Of a stretch of DNA of 64,000 nt, positions 1-10,501 are shown piece after piece. This DNA comes from Muraenolepis orangiensis (lineage: Eukaryota > Chordata > Actinopteri > Gadiformes > Muraenolepididae): contig CM051016.1 of NCBI GenBank assembly GCA_027704905.1, positions 12,154,143 through 12,218,142 of the forward strand, read 5' to 3'. The notes under the pieces were generated by a model, which saw only the letters and a list, made by a program, of their open reading frames with translations, searched no databases and was not told the origin of the DNA. Numbering within the stretch: position 1 is the first letter of the stretch; each line of letters begins with the position of its first letter. The translations under genes were made by a program, and so were the position numbers.

Positions 1-111
1 CCTGCGCTCTCATTGGCCGTAGGGGGGTTTTCCTCCGGCCCATGTCCTGCGCTCTCATTGGCCGTGGGGGTTTTCCTCTGGCCTGTGTCCTGCACTCTCA
101 TTGGCTGTGGG
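1..111. repeat. 43-45 bp tandem repeat with ATTGG boxes
   Basis: About two and a half copies of a 43-45 bp unit beginning CCTGCGCTCTCATTGGCC run from the left edge, so the array probably continues outside the window. Each unit contains ATTGG (CCAAT on the - strand) and a G-run followed by TTTTCCTC. CCAAT motifs recur only because the unit is repeated, so this is not by itself evidence for a promoter. Confidence 0.75.
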
Positions 112-1056
112 ACAATTACATTTATTTAACGACGCCAAACAACACTGCCACAATCTGCCAATTAAGTTAAACTTATGTCTGGTTAACTTATTCTATAACA
201 TCGCCCAGGCTACAATTGACTTTTCAGGTATAAACAAATAGATTATGTTAACCCAACTTCAACTATATCGGCTGTATTGCCATATAAACGACAGTTAGCC
301 TACACCATTTAACTGTTTGTAAAGATTAAACTGTCAAAGTAAAGAACAGTAAGTAGGGAGTAAGTAAGTAACAGTATTCTAAAAAAAGGAAATGTTAAAA
401 TGTTTATTGGGACATTTGGTTGCCATAATGTTTGGTGGGTATGTTCACTTGGGTCGCTAATCCAAAAGGATTTACAAACACATCATTGCACATATATACG
501 TATGTATATACATCAATAAAATAAGATGTATGTATATAGACATTGTTATTATATGTATTACGTGCACAGAGATGTTTGCTGTTTGTGCTTCCCAGTCATG
601 GCGATGGTGATGGATGGCCTCCACCGCTGGGCAGAGAGAGAGAGAGAGAGAGAGAGAACAAGAGGCCGCCTGGAGCTCTCCCAGGATCAATACATAGAAA
701 CAGGAGGACCTGCCTCGCATTCTAAAAAACAAAAAAAAGATCCTGATCCGGTCAACACCCCCTCCCCCCTCCCCCCTCCCCCCCTTCCCCCTTCCCCCTC
801 TCTCCCCCCTCTCTCCCTCCTCTCCTCCATCACATCCGCGCCCCCCCCCCCTGCTGACTCTCCTGCTTGCTGAGGAGCTGAGGAGTCTGCATGCGGGGAG
901 GAGAGAGGAATCCATAGGAGTTTCTTGTGCGTGTGTGCAAGTGCGTGCGTGTGAGTTTATATACAGTATGTGCAATGTGCGAAACCATAGCATGTGTCAG
1001 CAGGTTTCGAGGGAGGAGGAGGATCACATGTCAGCAGTCAAGTCAAGGTTGGCGCG

Positions 1057-1060
<4 letters not shown>
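112..1060. other. Intergenic, no gene seen
   Basis: AT-rich unique sequence to about 620, then a short GA tract (633-657) and a C-rich pyrimidine stretch (about 755-855). Open frames here are low-complexity Ser/Pro/Arg translations with no recognisable domain. Confidence 0.6.
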
Positions 1061-1123
<63 letters not shown>

Positions 1124-1129
1124 CACACA
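1061..1129. repeat. Compound (CA)n-(GCAC)n-(CA)n microsatellite
   Basis: Uninterrupted CA, then a short GCAC block near 1091-1111, then CA again. The following 130-1980 stretch holds only poly-G and poly-C runs (1386-1402, 1486-1502, 1546-1620, 1900-1918) and no gene. Confidence 0.9.
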
Positions 1130-2023
1130 GTTTGTGTGACACGGCAATTCAGAGGTGTCTAAGGTGATGCATATCCCATTAACGAGTCCAAAACAATGTC
1201 CTGACTAATGATGTTATAATGGGAATATTGAATGCATGTGAATGGGATCAGGCTTCGCACTCAGCCAAAGAGGGAGGGTGGGTGAGTAGGGTGGGAGGGT
1301 GGGTGAGTAGGGTGGGAGGGGGTGATGGGTGGGGGAGGGTGGTGAGTGGGGAATTGAACAGCAGCCAAGGCACGAGGGGCCAGGGGGGGTGGGTTGGGGG
1401 GGGGGCTTTGGGTCCAAAGGCTCAAGACAAATTCAAACTGAAGGAGGCGTAGCATGGGAAGAGGGGGTTGGAGGGAGGGGAAGAGGGGGGGGGGGGGGGG
1501 GGGCTTGTGCATGAAAGGGCTGCACAGTCATGCCCAATCAATACACCCCCCCCCCCCCCCCTCCCCCCTCCCCCCTCTCTCTCACCCTCACCACCCCCCC
1601 CCCCCCCCCCCTCTCCCCTCTCGCTCACCCTCCTCCCCACACTCCCCGCCCCTACTGCTCCCTCACACCCTGCTCCGCCTCGTTGGGCGGGTGATATACA
1701 AGAGCAGGCAGCTTCTCGGCGGATAAATAAAACATGAAAAAAGCTGGAGGTATTATGGGGACAAAGCGACAGTGATACATTCGATTATTCTTCCTTTTTC
1801 TTCACCGCCCCAAACCACCACCACCCCCACCACCACCACCACCACCCGCCCGTGTTCATGGGAGCCAGCCGTCCAGGGGTGGAGTAAAGGATGGTTATCC
1901 CCCCCCCCCCCCCCCCCACCGTTTGACTTGACCGTGTGCCGCCGTGTGATGCAGGGGTCAGGCTTCTTGCTGGAGAATTAATGAATTAATCAAGGGCCCT
2001 GTTTGGTCTTGGCGAGGGGTAGA

Positions 2024-2047
2024 TGTGTGTGTAGATGTGTGTGTAGA

Positions 2048-2128
<81 letters not shown>
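2024..2128. repeat. (GT)n microsatellite
   Basis: Starts as three GATGTGTGTGTA-like units and becomes pure GT, with one lost T (GTGTGGTGTG near 2070). Confidence 0.9.
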
Positions 2129-2129
<1 letters not shown>

Positions 2130-2139
2130 CGGGGGGGGT

Positions 2140-2345
2140 CTGTATAGCAGTGAGACGTGATGGGCTAATAGCTGGAAAAAGGGAATTACAGTCCAATTGC
2201 TCTGTCTGGTTGTGGGCCCCTAATACCGAGGGCGAGGGCCCTGCCCTGGCAGGCCTCGCGGAGAAAGGCCCTCTCTCGATGGGATCTCATTCCATTTGGA
2301 GAGCCTTATTTTCCTCTTGATCTCGCACATTAAGGACCTTTCAAT
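2140..2345. other. Unique island, possible non-coding conserved element
   Basis: A 200-bp non-repetitive island between two large repeats. It has balanced base composition, TAAT/ATTA cores (GCTAATAGC, GGAATTACAG, CCTAATACC) and no coding frame. Homeodomain-type cores in unique DNA next to a developmental-type gene desert are typical of conserved non-coding elements, but conservation cannot be seen from one sequence. Confidence 0.2.
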
Positions 2346-2378
2346 TCACTTGAGCAAAGAACCGAGAGGCAGGGAGCA

Positions 2379-3026
2379 GTGGTGGTGGTGGTGGTGGTGG
2401 TGGTGGTGGGGGTGGTGGTGATAGGTGGTGGTGATGGTGGTGGGGGTGGTGGTAGGTGGTGGTGGAGGTGGTGGTGATGGTGGTGGGTGGTAGGTGGTGG
2501 TTGTGGTGGGTGGTGGTGGTGGTGGTAGGTGGTGGTGGTGGTGGTGGTGGTGGTGGTAGGTGGTGGTGGTGGGGGTGGTGGTGTAGGTGGTGGTGATGGT
2601 GGTGGTGGTGGTGGTGGGGTGGTGGTAGGTGGTGGTGGTGGTGGTAGGTGGTGGTGATGGTGGTGGGGTGGTGGTGGTGGTGGTGGGGTGGTGGTGGTGG
2701 TGGTGGTGGTGGTGATGGTGGTGGGTGGTGGTGGTGGTTGGGTGGTGTGGTGGTGGTGGTGGTGGTGGTGGTGGTGGGTGGTGGTGATGGTGGTGGTGGT
2801 TGTTGTGTGGGTGGTGGTGGGGGTGGTGGTAGGTGGTGGTGGTGGTGGTGGTAGGTGGTGGTGATGGTGGTGGGGGTGGTAGGTGGTGGTTGTGGTGGGG
2901 GTGGTGGTGGTGGAGTGGTGGAGGTGGTGGTGGTGGTGGTTGTTGTGTGGGTGGTGGTGGTGGTGGTGGTGATGGTGGGTGGGGGTGGTGGTGGGTGGTG
3001 GGTGGTGGTGGTGGTGGTGGGTGGTA
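2379..3026. repeat. 650-bp (GGT)n satellite
   Basis: Nearly pure GGT/GGTGAT/GGTAGGT repeat of about 650 bp, with larger repeating blocks such as GGTAGGTGGTGGTGATGGT. The G-rich strand is entirely the + strand. The poly-His/Pro/Thr frame read from the other strand is a translation of the repeat and not a gene. Confidence 0.95.
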
Positions 3027-3029
3027 CAG

Positions 3030-3566
3030 GCTCAGCAACAGAATGGATTAGTGGACAACTGTTGAAAACGGGCAGGTCAATGTTTTTAAACCGGGGGGGG
3101 CCCTGTCTGGTTAAAATGGCTCAACTGGAAGAAAAAAAAACAACCAGCGGTAAAAAGAAAAAAAGAAAAGGAAAAAAAGGAAAAAGAGAAGGCAGCTCTT
3201 AAGCAAGACGTCTTAAAGAAAATGTTGAAGTTAAGGTCGCGCCTTGTAGGTTGAAGCAGGCCTTGAGCAACAAGCAAATCACTTGGCATTCTTTATTCTC
3301 GATTTAAACGTGGTATACGTTTGGACCAAATGCAACTGTCAGAGCACTTGTTTTCATTCAGACCTTCTACTACGACGACCTATTAAACGCTTATATTGCT
3401 TCGGATTATGCTTAGGTACCATGACATTATTGAGGTTTTGGTTTCAGTTGAAGTCCGTTCTCTCTAATATTCCCATGGAATATTTTTCTGTTGTTGTTCA
3501 ATATTTTCCCATCGCACAAGTCCATCAGAACAAACAAAAATCCTCCAGTCGCTGGACATTGGTTCG
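3030..3566. other. Intergenic unique sequence
   Basis: A-rich purine patch at 3130-3195, then unremarkable AT-rich sequence. No gene, RNA or repeat family is recognised. Confidence 0.5.
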
Positions 3567-3574
3567 CCGTGTGG

Positions 3575-3612
<38 letters not shown>

Positions 3613-3642
3613 GTGTTTGTGTGGGCGTGTGTGTGTGTGTGA
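3567..3642. repeat. (GT)n microsatellite
   Basis: GT tract with GGGC interruptions. It is followed at 3690-3790 by a short unique AATTATC-rich island. Confidence 0.85.
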
Positions 3643-4017
3643 TTCTCAGAAGAAGACCTGGAATTTCCCCAGCATCCGTTCGCTCGTCTTGCCCAGCGCA
3701 TGGCCGGCCAATTATCCCTCTTAATTATCTATTGACGAGACGGAATTGATGTTTTCGGAGCGCTGATTGGATAATCAGGGAACGTTGGCCCGTTGTTCTC
3801 CTTGGCCCAGGTCTCAGTCATCTGTCCATTCTGGTCTTGTTTCAGGTTTTTATTGTGTTGTTGCTGTTGTTGTGGTTGTTGTTTGTTTGTTTGTTTGTTT
3901 GGTTGGTTCCTCCCCAGCAAAACATATTCCAACTCCACAATATGTACGAGAGCCTAGGGAGCTGTTTGAGCCATGTTACTACCGGAGACAATATGATACT
4001 GTTGGCACGTTGGGCTG

Positions 4018-4156
4018 GTGTGTGTGTGTGTGTGTGTGGTGTGTGTGCGGTGTGTGTGTTCGTATGTGTGCGGTGTGTGCGTGTGCACGTGCGTGTGCGT
4101 GCGTGCGTGCGCGCGCGTGCGTGCGTGTGTGTGCGCGCGCGCGTGCGTGTGTGTCT

Positions 4157-4194
<38 letters not shown>
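4018..4194. repeat. Compound GT/GC alternating purine-pyrimidine tract
   Basis: About 175 bp of nearly unbroken purine-pyrimidine alternation. It has a GT start, a GCGTGC/GCGCGC core at about 4085-4150 and a pure GT end. The GC-rich core is the sequence class most prone to left-handed (Z) DNA. Confidence 0.9.
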
Positions 4195-4197
<3 letters not shown>

Positions 4198-4401
4198 TCA
4201 ACCTGTCTTCCATTCCCTACCAAACAACAGAGAACCTCAATCCATTGTGGGTCTCTCATTAACCTGCCCCTCTATCTGTAGCCCGGGCCAAGCCTTCTTC
4301 TGAAGGGTTTCCATTTCCCAAGAACAATCCCAAGAAGACCCAACAAAGGAATCATCCCGTTTTAATTCCCGGATTTTTCACGTGGGGAGTGGGCCAATGG
4401 T

Positions 4402-4558
4402 TTTCTTCTTCTTCTTCTTCTTCTTCTTCTTCTTCTTCTTCTTCTTCTTCTTCTTCTTCTTCTTCTTCTTCTTCTTCTTCTTCTTCTTCTTCTTCTTCTT
4501 CTTCTTCTTCTTCTTCTTCTTCTTCTTCGTCTTCGTCTTCGTCTTCTTCTTCTTCTTT
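4402..4558. repeat. (CTT)n microsatellite
   Basis: About 50 CTT units, with three CGT variants near the right end. It is a polypurine-polypyrimidine tract; long Phe, Ser or Glu/Lys frames across it are artefacts. Confidence 0.95.
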
Positions 4559-4609
4559 AGCCCCCCCGATGGAGAGCGAGCTGGCACAGGCCCAGGCAGA
4601 CATTGGGGA

Positions 4610-4612
<3 letters not shown>

Positions 4613-4698
<86 letters not shown>
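4613..4698. repeat. (GA)n microsatellite
   Basis: Pure GA of about 86 bp, separated by only 55 bp from the CTT array. The purine strand therefore switches between the two neighbouring tracts. Confidence 0.95.
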
Positions 4699-4701
<3 letters not shown>

Positions 4702-5149
4702 TGACACTGATTGTGCCTCCACTAATTAAACCCCGTCTGACCCTAGTGTTGGGACATCATTAGTTCTCCCTCGTAATCATCACACGGCAGCAATTACATT
4801 CTGTTTGGCCCCATTTGCATTTTACAAGATTTCCCTAAACAATCAAGGGACCGATTGGTAGTGAGGGGAGAGGGGGGGGGGGGCGAGGGGGGAGGGGTGT
4901 GAGGGGGAAGGGGGGGGGGGGGGGGGGGTGGGGTGGGGTGGTTGCCAAGTAAAACACAGAAGTCTTGGAAAAAGCCTGAGACCATTTCTAAAGGGTAGGG
5001 CCATGAAGCTGTCAATTTAAAAGCTAAATCAACTCTCTTTTCATTTCATTGATTGATTGAAAAAAAATCAAGATCTACAAGTACAGTACAGTATATATCC
5101 TCCATATGGAGTAGCTGGTCCGGCCCAATCGCCAGCTATGCAATTATTT
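4699..5149. other. Intergenic, with poly-G runs
   Basis: 4700-4860 is unique sequence with TAAT cores (CACTAATTAAAC, CGTAATCATC, GCAATTACATT) and may be a conserved non-coding element. 4862-4940 is G-rich. 5000-5149 is plain AT-rich sequence. No gene is seen. Confidence 0.4.
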
Positions 5150-5313
5150 TTCAGTATTATGTTTCAAGGAGAGGGTTAATGAATCCCACCTGCCTCTAGA
5201 GCGAGTTAGGGTGTCTTGCTCAAGGACACCTCCACAGGTTTTTGCTAGGAGGAGCCAGGGGATCGAACCGGCAACCTTCCGTTTGTGAGGCGACCGCTCT
5301 ACATCCTGAGCCC
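5150..5313 (-). mobile_element. tRNA-derived SINE
   Basis: Read on the - strand from 5313, the sequence opens with a tRNA-like head. GGCTCAGGATGTAGAGCGG resembles an A box, followed by a B box GGTTCGATCCC inside a T-arm-like stem (GCCGG..CCTGGC). A typical fish-SINE body follows (GTGTCCTTGAGCAAGACACC). The head lacks a good acceptor stem, so it is a SINE promoter and not a functional tRNA gene. A short degenerate ATACAAGAT-type stretch lies beside the head at 5315-5360. Confidence 0.7.
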
Positions 5314-5360
5314 AATACAGATACAGAACAAGATACAAGATCAAGTACAAGATCTGTAGT

Positions 5361-5953
5361 GTGCAATAGCGCGATGTCTCTGTCACCTACTGTATATCAA
5401 ATTGAAGTCCCAACTACCATCAGCTATTGCTTGTTGACATCATCTCCATGTGCGAAAATGAAAACCTTCCCATATCCAAGCGAAAGCCTCCTTCATTATC
5501 TTTCTTTGCCTTTCGATCCTCTACACGCTTGTACAACAACAAAATACAACACAAATACATGGGCCCACTGTAACACTGGTGGTGCAGGCTAACGAGAAGC
5601 ACTGCATTTATACTTTGAATATCAGGGAAGAACCTATAAGAAGAACCTTTAGCTCAAAACATGCCTTCAAACCCCTTGTTCTACAGTGTGACCAAGTGCT
5701 TCAACTCTCTCTTCACACAGGGCCCCTTTTAGCTATATAGGGAGCCCCAAGAGTAAATAAAATCAATTCATTTATACAATTCTTTTTAATATATATAAAA
5801 CAATAAGATCCTTAGAACGATCTCAAAATGTGTAAAAATGTAGCTTTTGTGCAACAATTCTGCAAAATGACTCCCTCCCCCTACATTATTTGGCCTGGGA
5901 CCCAATGGCGTGGCTGGTGACTCGGGAGATAAGCCTAATATATAATATGTGTA
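5361..5953. other. Intergenic unique sequence
   Basis: AT-rich non-coding DNA with short unsupported open frames. No recognisable gene, RNA or repeat. Confidence 0.5.
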
Positions 5954-6448
5954 CCGTATTTTCCGGACTATAAGTCGCACCAGAGTATTAGTAGTAATAA
6001 GTCGCTTCGGTGTATAAGTCACATTTACCAGAAGACAAAACTGCAGCTGCGTAACTGGAGACATAACTGCACAACTGCTCCAGTCGATCGGCCGCCGTTC
6101 ATTATTGGCCGATATTAACTCTAAACCGATCGGTCGGAGCTCTCAAAAAACGGCCGATCAGAAGAGCCGATCAGATGACGCAAAACACTTTCAGTTTTTG
6201 GAGCACATGTGAAATGACTCAGACTGTTTCTCTTTCCATCTCTCCGTGTGTGTGTGTGTGTGTGAGTGTGTGTGTTTGTATTCTGCTCGCTCACTCACTG
6301 CAGCGATTTGATTGGTTGAGTAGCGTCACGATTTGATCTCTTTGAACGCAGTCAGAAAAAAACCCCATATATAAGTCACTTCGGAATATAAGTCGCAGGA
6401 CCAGCCAGACAGCCCAAAAAAGTGTGACTTATAGTCCGGAATATACAG
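5954..6448. mobile_element. MITE-like element with TA duplication
   Basis: A 495-bp element bounded by inverted repeats of about 28 bp. The left end is CCGTATTTTCCGGACTATAA. The right end, reverse-complemented, is CTGTATATTCCGGACTATAA. The dinucleotide TA flanks both ends (5952-5953 and 6449-6450), as expected for a Tc1/mariner-type target duplication. TATAAGTCGC/TATAAGTCAC sub-repeats recur inside both arms (around 5980-6030 and 6365-6400). There is no transposase, so it would move only in trans. A short GT tract lies inside at about 6246-6276. The family name is not known to me. Confidence 0.65.
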
Positions 6449-6617
6449 TAATACAAGCATATCAGAATGAATGAAAATTGAGAAAAGGGGTAAGATAAGT
6501 TGGAAGTGTTATGGGGGCATATGTAGGGGGTGTATGTGGCTCACGGCCTTGCTTCTACCCCATGCGCTGCAAGTAGTCCTGCAGTGGCTCTCGCTGGGAA
6601 ATTAATGAAAAAGGGGC

Positions 6618-6635
6618 ATGTGTGTGTGTGTGTGT

Positions 6636-6711
<76 letters not shown>
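6618..6711. repeat. (GT)n microsatellite
   Basis: Pure GT apart from one C interruption. The open frame through it is poly-Cys-Val. Confidence 0.92.
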
Positions 6712-6712
<1 letters not shown>

Positions 6713-6883
6713 TCCAAAGCGAGATCCTCCTCGACTCGGTTCAGGTGTAACAGAGAGGGAAAGCGAGATAGAGATAAGAACCAAGAGAATCTGAATCATG
6801 TGGATAAACAATACGCCACTTTATTCTTTATTCTTTCATTCGCCGAAACCGATTCTATTCACTTCGCAGAGAGAGCACTGCAG

Positions 6884-6900
6884 CACGCACACACACGCAC

Positions 6901-6951
<51 letters not shown>

Positions 6952-6957
6952 CACACT
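6884..6957. repeat. (CA)n microsatellite
   Basis: CA tract with CGCACACA variants at both ends, about 170 bp from the opposite-phase GT tract. Confidence 0.9.
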
Positions 6958-7191
6958 CATGGGGATATAGAGCCATCAATATGAGTGTTTGCTTTTGGTG
7001 GGGGGGGGAGCACAAGGGCATCGTTCTCCATCTGTATTCAGAGAGACGGCAGTGCTGCAAGTCTCCCGCTTTTTCCCCGAGATGCCATCTATAGAGAGAC
7101 TCGCCGAACGCCGAACGCCGTCACGCACATCAAAGAGAGGGGGCTGCGCTTCGGGAAAGGCACACAGAGACGCAGTTGGCATGATCCGTTC

Positions 7192-7211
7192 ACTCTCTCT
7201 CTCTCTCTCTC

Positions 7212-7295
<84 letters not shown>
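7192..7295. repeat. (CT)n microsatellite
   Basis: About 100 bp of CT with a single A interruption. Confidence 0.93.
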
Positions 7296-7297
<2 letters not shown>

Positions 7298-7708
7298 CCC
7301 CTTCTCGTCTAACGGTGCGATTTTGTGCATCTGCTGTTACTAAATTCATGACAGCAGCAGCAGCAGTGTTAAGGTCGTCATGTTAAGAAGAGAATTATGC
7401 CGGCAAATACCCGCGGGGGCTCCTCCAGACGGGGGGAGAGAGACAGAGACTGTCCCGTCGCCGAGGAAACCGAACAACAAAAAAAGGAAAATAACATAAC
7501 GGCATGGATGACAATCAGTCTAATGGCGGTGAACACTGCTCGTCTGCGCGGAGGACAGAATCATTAATGGCTGAGCAACGAAACGCGCAGGCCCAGAAAA
7601 TCCTGGCAGTTCCCCCCTTCCCCCTCCCTCCTCCCCTCCCCTCCCCCTGCAAAGCAGCTCGGCTGCCAATAGATTTAAAACCCTGAAGATTAGCAAAAAA
7701 AGCTTGAA

Positions 7709-7709
7709 C

Positions 7710-7746
<37 letters not shown>
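7709..7746. repeat. (AAT)n microsatellite
   Basis: About twelve AAT units in intergenic DNA. The flanking 7296-7998 sequence shows no gene. Confidence 0.9.
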
Positions 7747-7747
<1 letters not shown>

Positions 7748-7998
7748 ACAGATAACGCTTCCCTTTTAGTAGCCGCGCCAACAAGATGTCATATCAACCG
7801 CCGGCCGACATACCCAAACTTACTGTATGTCTGCATGCGTCCGATCTCACATTCAATGTATCACTGCACAGCTACTGTGTTTATCCTCTCTATGTCTGCC
7901 ACACCCCCCCCCCTCAGCCCCCCCCCCCCCCCTCCTAGCCCCCACACCCACACCCACCCCTTCAACTCCCACCGAACCGAACGCCAAAAAAAAGGAAG

Positions 7999-8000
7999 AA

Positions 8001-8099
<99 letters not shown>

Positions 8100-8101
8100 A
8101 C
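7999..8101. repeat. (AAAT)n microsatellite
   Basis: About 25 perfect AAAT units. The Tyr-Leu-Phe-Ile frame on the other strand is only its translation. Confidence 0.95.
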
Positions 8102-8288
8102 CAGACAGCATCTCCACTCAAGCGTACCTAATCTCCGTAGACGACACGCGGCGGCTGGCGAGCGAAATGAACTCCCCATCATTTACTTAGCGAGAGACAA
8201 GATTAGCCCCACGCCACCAATAGTGGGAGAGGCACGATTGTTGGTTTTTGTGGGTTTTAGGTTTCAGGGCCGGGAGAGGAGAGGAGAG

Positions 8289-8290
<2 letters not shown>

Positions 8291-8357
<67 letters not shown>
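8291..8357. repeat. (CT)n microsatellite
   Basis: Pure CT of about 67 bp. Confidence 0.93.
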
Positions 8358-8360
<3 letters not shown>

Positions 8361-8539
8361 TCTTTTTCGGCGACAAGGTTGGTGGTTGATGTGGGGATGC
8401 TGGACTATACCACCACCCGGAGAGTATGTGACTCGGATTTCATCATTTGCTTGATTATTAAGACTATTACAATGTGTAGTGCCCTAAGTGGTTATATCCC
8501 ATCATTAACCAATTGTATTAAAAAATTGAATAATTGTTC

Positions 8540-8815
8540 CATTTACAGTTACTGCACTGTTTTGCACAGCACTGCACTGTATTCATAATGCTGCTGCACT
8601 ACTGGCACTTTAACAAATACTTTTAAATGCACTTTTTGCACTATTCTACACATGTACATATCATCCTTCAGTCAATGTTATTTTTACCTTTTCATTGTAT
8701 ATGTATAGTATTTTTTTTATAGCATTGTGTTTTAGAAATGTATACTGCGGGAGGGAATGAGGAGTAAGCTTTCCATTGCACTTGTTGCATATGGCAAATA
8801 CAAATCTTAAATCAT
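8540..8815 (+). mobile_element. LINE-type 3' tail, copy 1
   Basis: This sequence contains CTGCACTGTATTCATAATGC, then CACTACTGGCACTTTAA, and near its end GGGAATGAGGAGTAAG..CCATTGCACTTGTTGCAT followed by CAAATCTTAAATC. The same ordered blocks recur at 29445-29710 and 30290-30680, and inverted at 58780-58900. This is a dispersed repeat with one fixed end, as expected of 5'-truncated non-LTR retrotransposon 3' ends. There is no coding part, so the clade is uncertain. Confidence 0.6.
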
Positions 8816-9490
8816 TTATATTTTTATCATGCTATGTATAAAAGGGAAAAAAAACCTCTACTTCTCCTTGTGAATTATCCCTCGGCTGGGATTCCGAGGG
8901 ATAATAGGTTCCCACACAAGTGTTCTCACAAGCTCACAAACAGGCCTGATGAGTTTGTTCTGAGTCGGTCCGTATCTTGGCACTTCATTCATATGAAGCA
9001 AGCTGATTCTTTGGCTTTCACAACCGGTGTTTGGGGTGCACGTCTTCCACCAGGGTCCCTTTAGTGCTGTTCCTTCGTGGCTGTGGGTGGGATGAGCTGT
9101 TCTTTACTCCATGGATGGTTTGGAGACAATACATCTTGAAAAGACAACTGTTTACTCTGATCATACAATATAATAATGTAGCAGAGTTAAACAAAAAAAA
9201 TAAACTAAACCTGGGGTCAGTCTCGAGAGTGAACGCGAAAGCCACAGGTTTGTGTACATAGTATTTTGGTTTCTCTGGAGTTGTCCCGCCTTAAAAGGGG
9301 ACTCTTCTCTTGATTGGCTCTTGTGAGCTTAGACCGTCTGTCTCACCACGGGGGTTGTGTTTGTGGGGGGAAAACCTTCTGGAGTTCAATCAGCAGGGTG
9401 AGTCCAATAGGTGTTGGCCTCTTAGTGATTAGCCTGGAGAACATTCACTTCCACATTCTGTTCCATGTCCCCTTGTCACCTCTGGGTCCA
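8816..9490. other. Intergenic, unassigned
   Basis: Roughly 670 bp without tandem repeats. It includes a TATA-like CCTTAAAAGGGG at about 9290 and G-runs near 9365. Short frames are open on both strands, but none carries a recognisable domain. It could be part of a degraded mobile element. Confidence 0.4.
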
Positions 9491-9496
9491 CAGAAA

Positions 9497-9502
9497 CATA
9501 CA

Positions 9503-9538
<36 letters not shown>

Positions 9539-9745
9539 TATGCACATAAACACATATATATATATATATATATATGAATATATATACACATAAACACATA
9601 TATATACATACACATAAACACATATATATACACATAAACATATATATATATACACATAAACATATATATATAAATATATACAGTATATATATATATATAC
9701 ACACACTATATATTTATACAGTATATACATATACATATATATCAG
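9497..9745. repeat. (CATA)n/(TA)n compound microsatellite
   Basis: CATA units, then TA runs alternating with ACACATAAACACATA blocks. The latter form a small higher-order repeat. Confidence 0.9.
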
Positions 9746-10336
9746 TGGTGAAGCGTCAGGGCCTTCAAGGTATTCAGAGAAGACCCTGGAACTCTCAGAT
9801 GAAACAAAAAAATTGAATTAATTGTATTAATAAAATGTAATACAATTTAATCAAATTTAATCAAATGTAAATAAAATGAATAAATGGGAATCGTATCTGT
9901 GTTGTTATCTGTTATATTACAGTGTTACGTTGATTTGTTTGTCTTTCTCGGTCCATGCACTACGCATTTGAGTGGTGTTGGAAAAACAATACAACCAATC
10001 AGATATTTTTCTAGGTTGCTGGGAAGAATATCCTTCAACCAAAGTATTCCCGATGACTTTGGCCCTTAGACTGAATGAGAGCGTACGTTTGGATTGACAA
10101 TTTGATCAACCAATCATATAGTGATTTGTAGCCAATGGGCGTATTCTTTCAGATTTCCCCACAGCTCAATAGGGAGCTAGAAGGTATACTGGCTGGAGCA
10201 AGAGGGGATCTAGCGTAGTGCTATGTTTTTTCTACGTAGGATTTTACGTCAAAATGGCGAAGGCGAAGATGATGGGCTGTTACTTCACTACATGGACACT
10301 GCTTTACCAACTATGGTACACTTGGAAATTGGCTGC
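9746..10336. other. Intergenic with clustered CCAAT motifs
   Basis: Three CCAAT boxes in about 200 bp (ACCAATCAG near 9994, ACCAATCAT near 10110, GCCAATGGG near 10133) are followed by a short unique stretch and CAAAATGGCGAAGG at about 10250. No intact frame follows. It could be an old promoter or the 5' region of a mobile element. Confidence 0.3.
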
Positions 10337-10458
10337 GACAATATATGTATATATATATAATATATATACACATATATATATACAGTATATATATATACTG
10401 CACATATATATATATACAGTATATATATATATATATACAGTATATATATATATATATA

Positions 10459-10501
<43 letters not shown>
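10337..10501. repeat. (TA)n microsatellite with CAGTATA/TATACTG palindromes
   Basis: TA tract punctuated by CAGTATATATATATACTG-type palindromes that can extrude as cruciforms. Confidence 0.9.

Noticed and set aside
2346..3038. 230-codon His/Pro/Thr frame
   Set aside because: Translation of the GGT satellite.
5195..5313. tRNA gene on the - strand
   Set aside because: A- and B-box-like sequences are present, but the acceptor stem does not pair and a SINE body follows, so it was called a SINE.
9746..10336. Active promoter with three CCAAT boxes
   Set aside because: No downstream gene is visible, and the boxes are not arranged with other promoter motifs.
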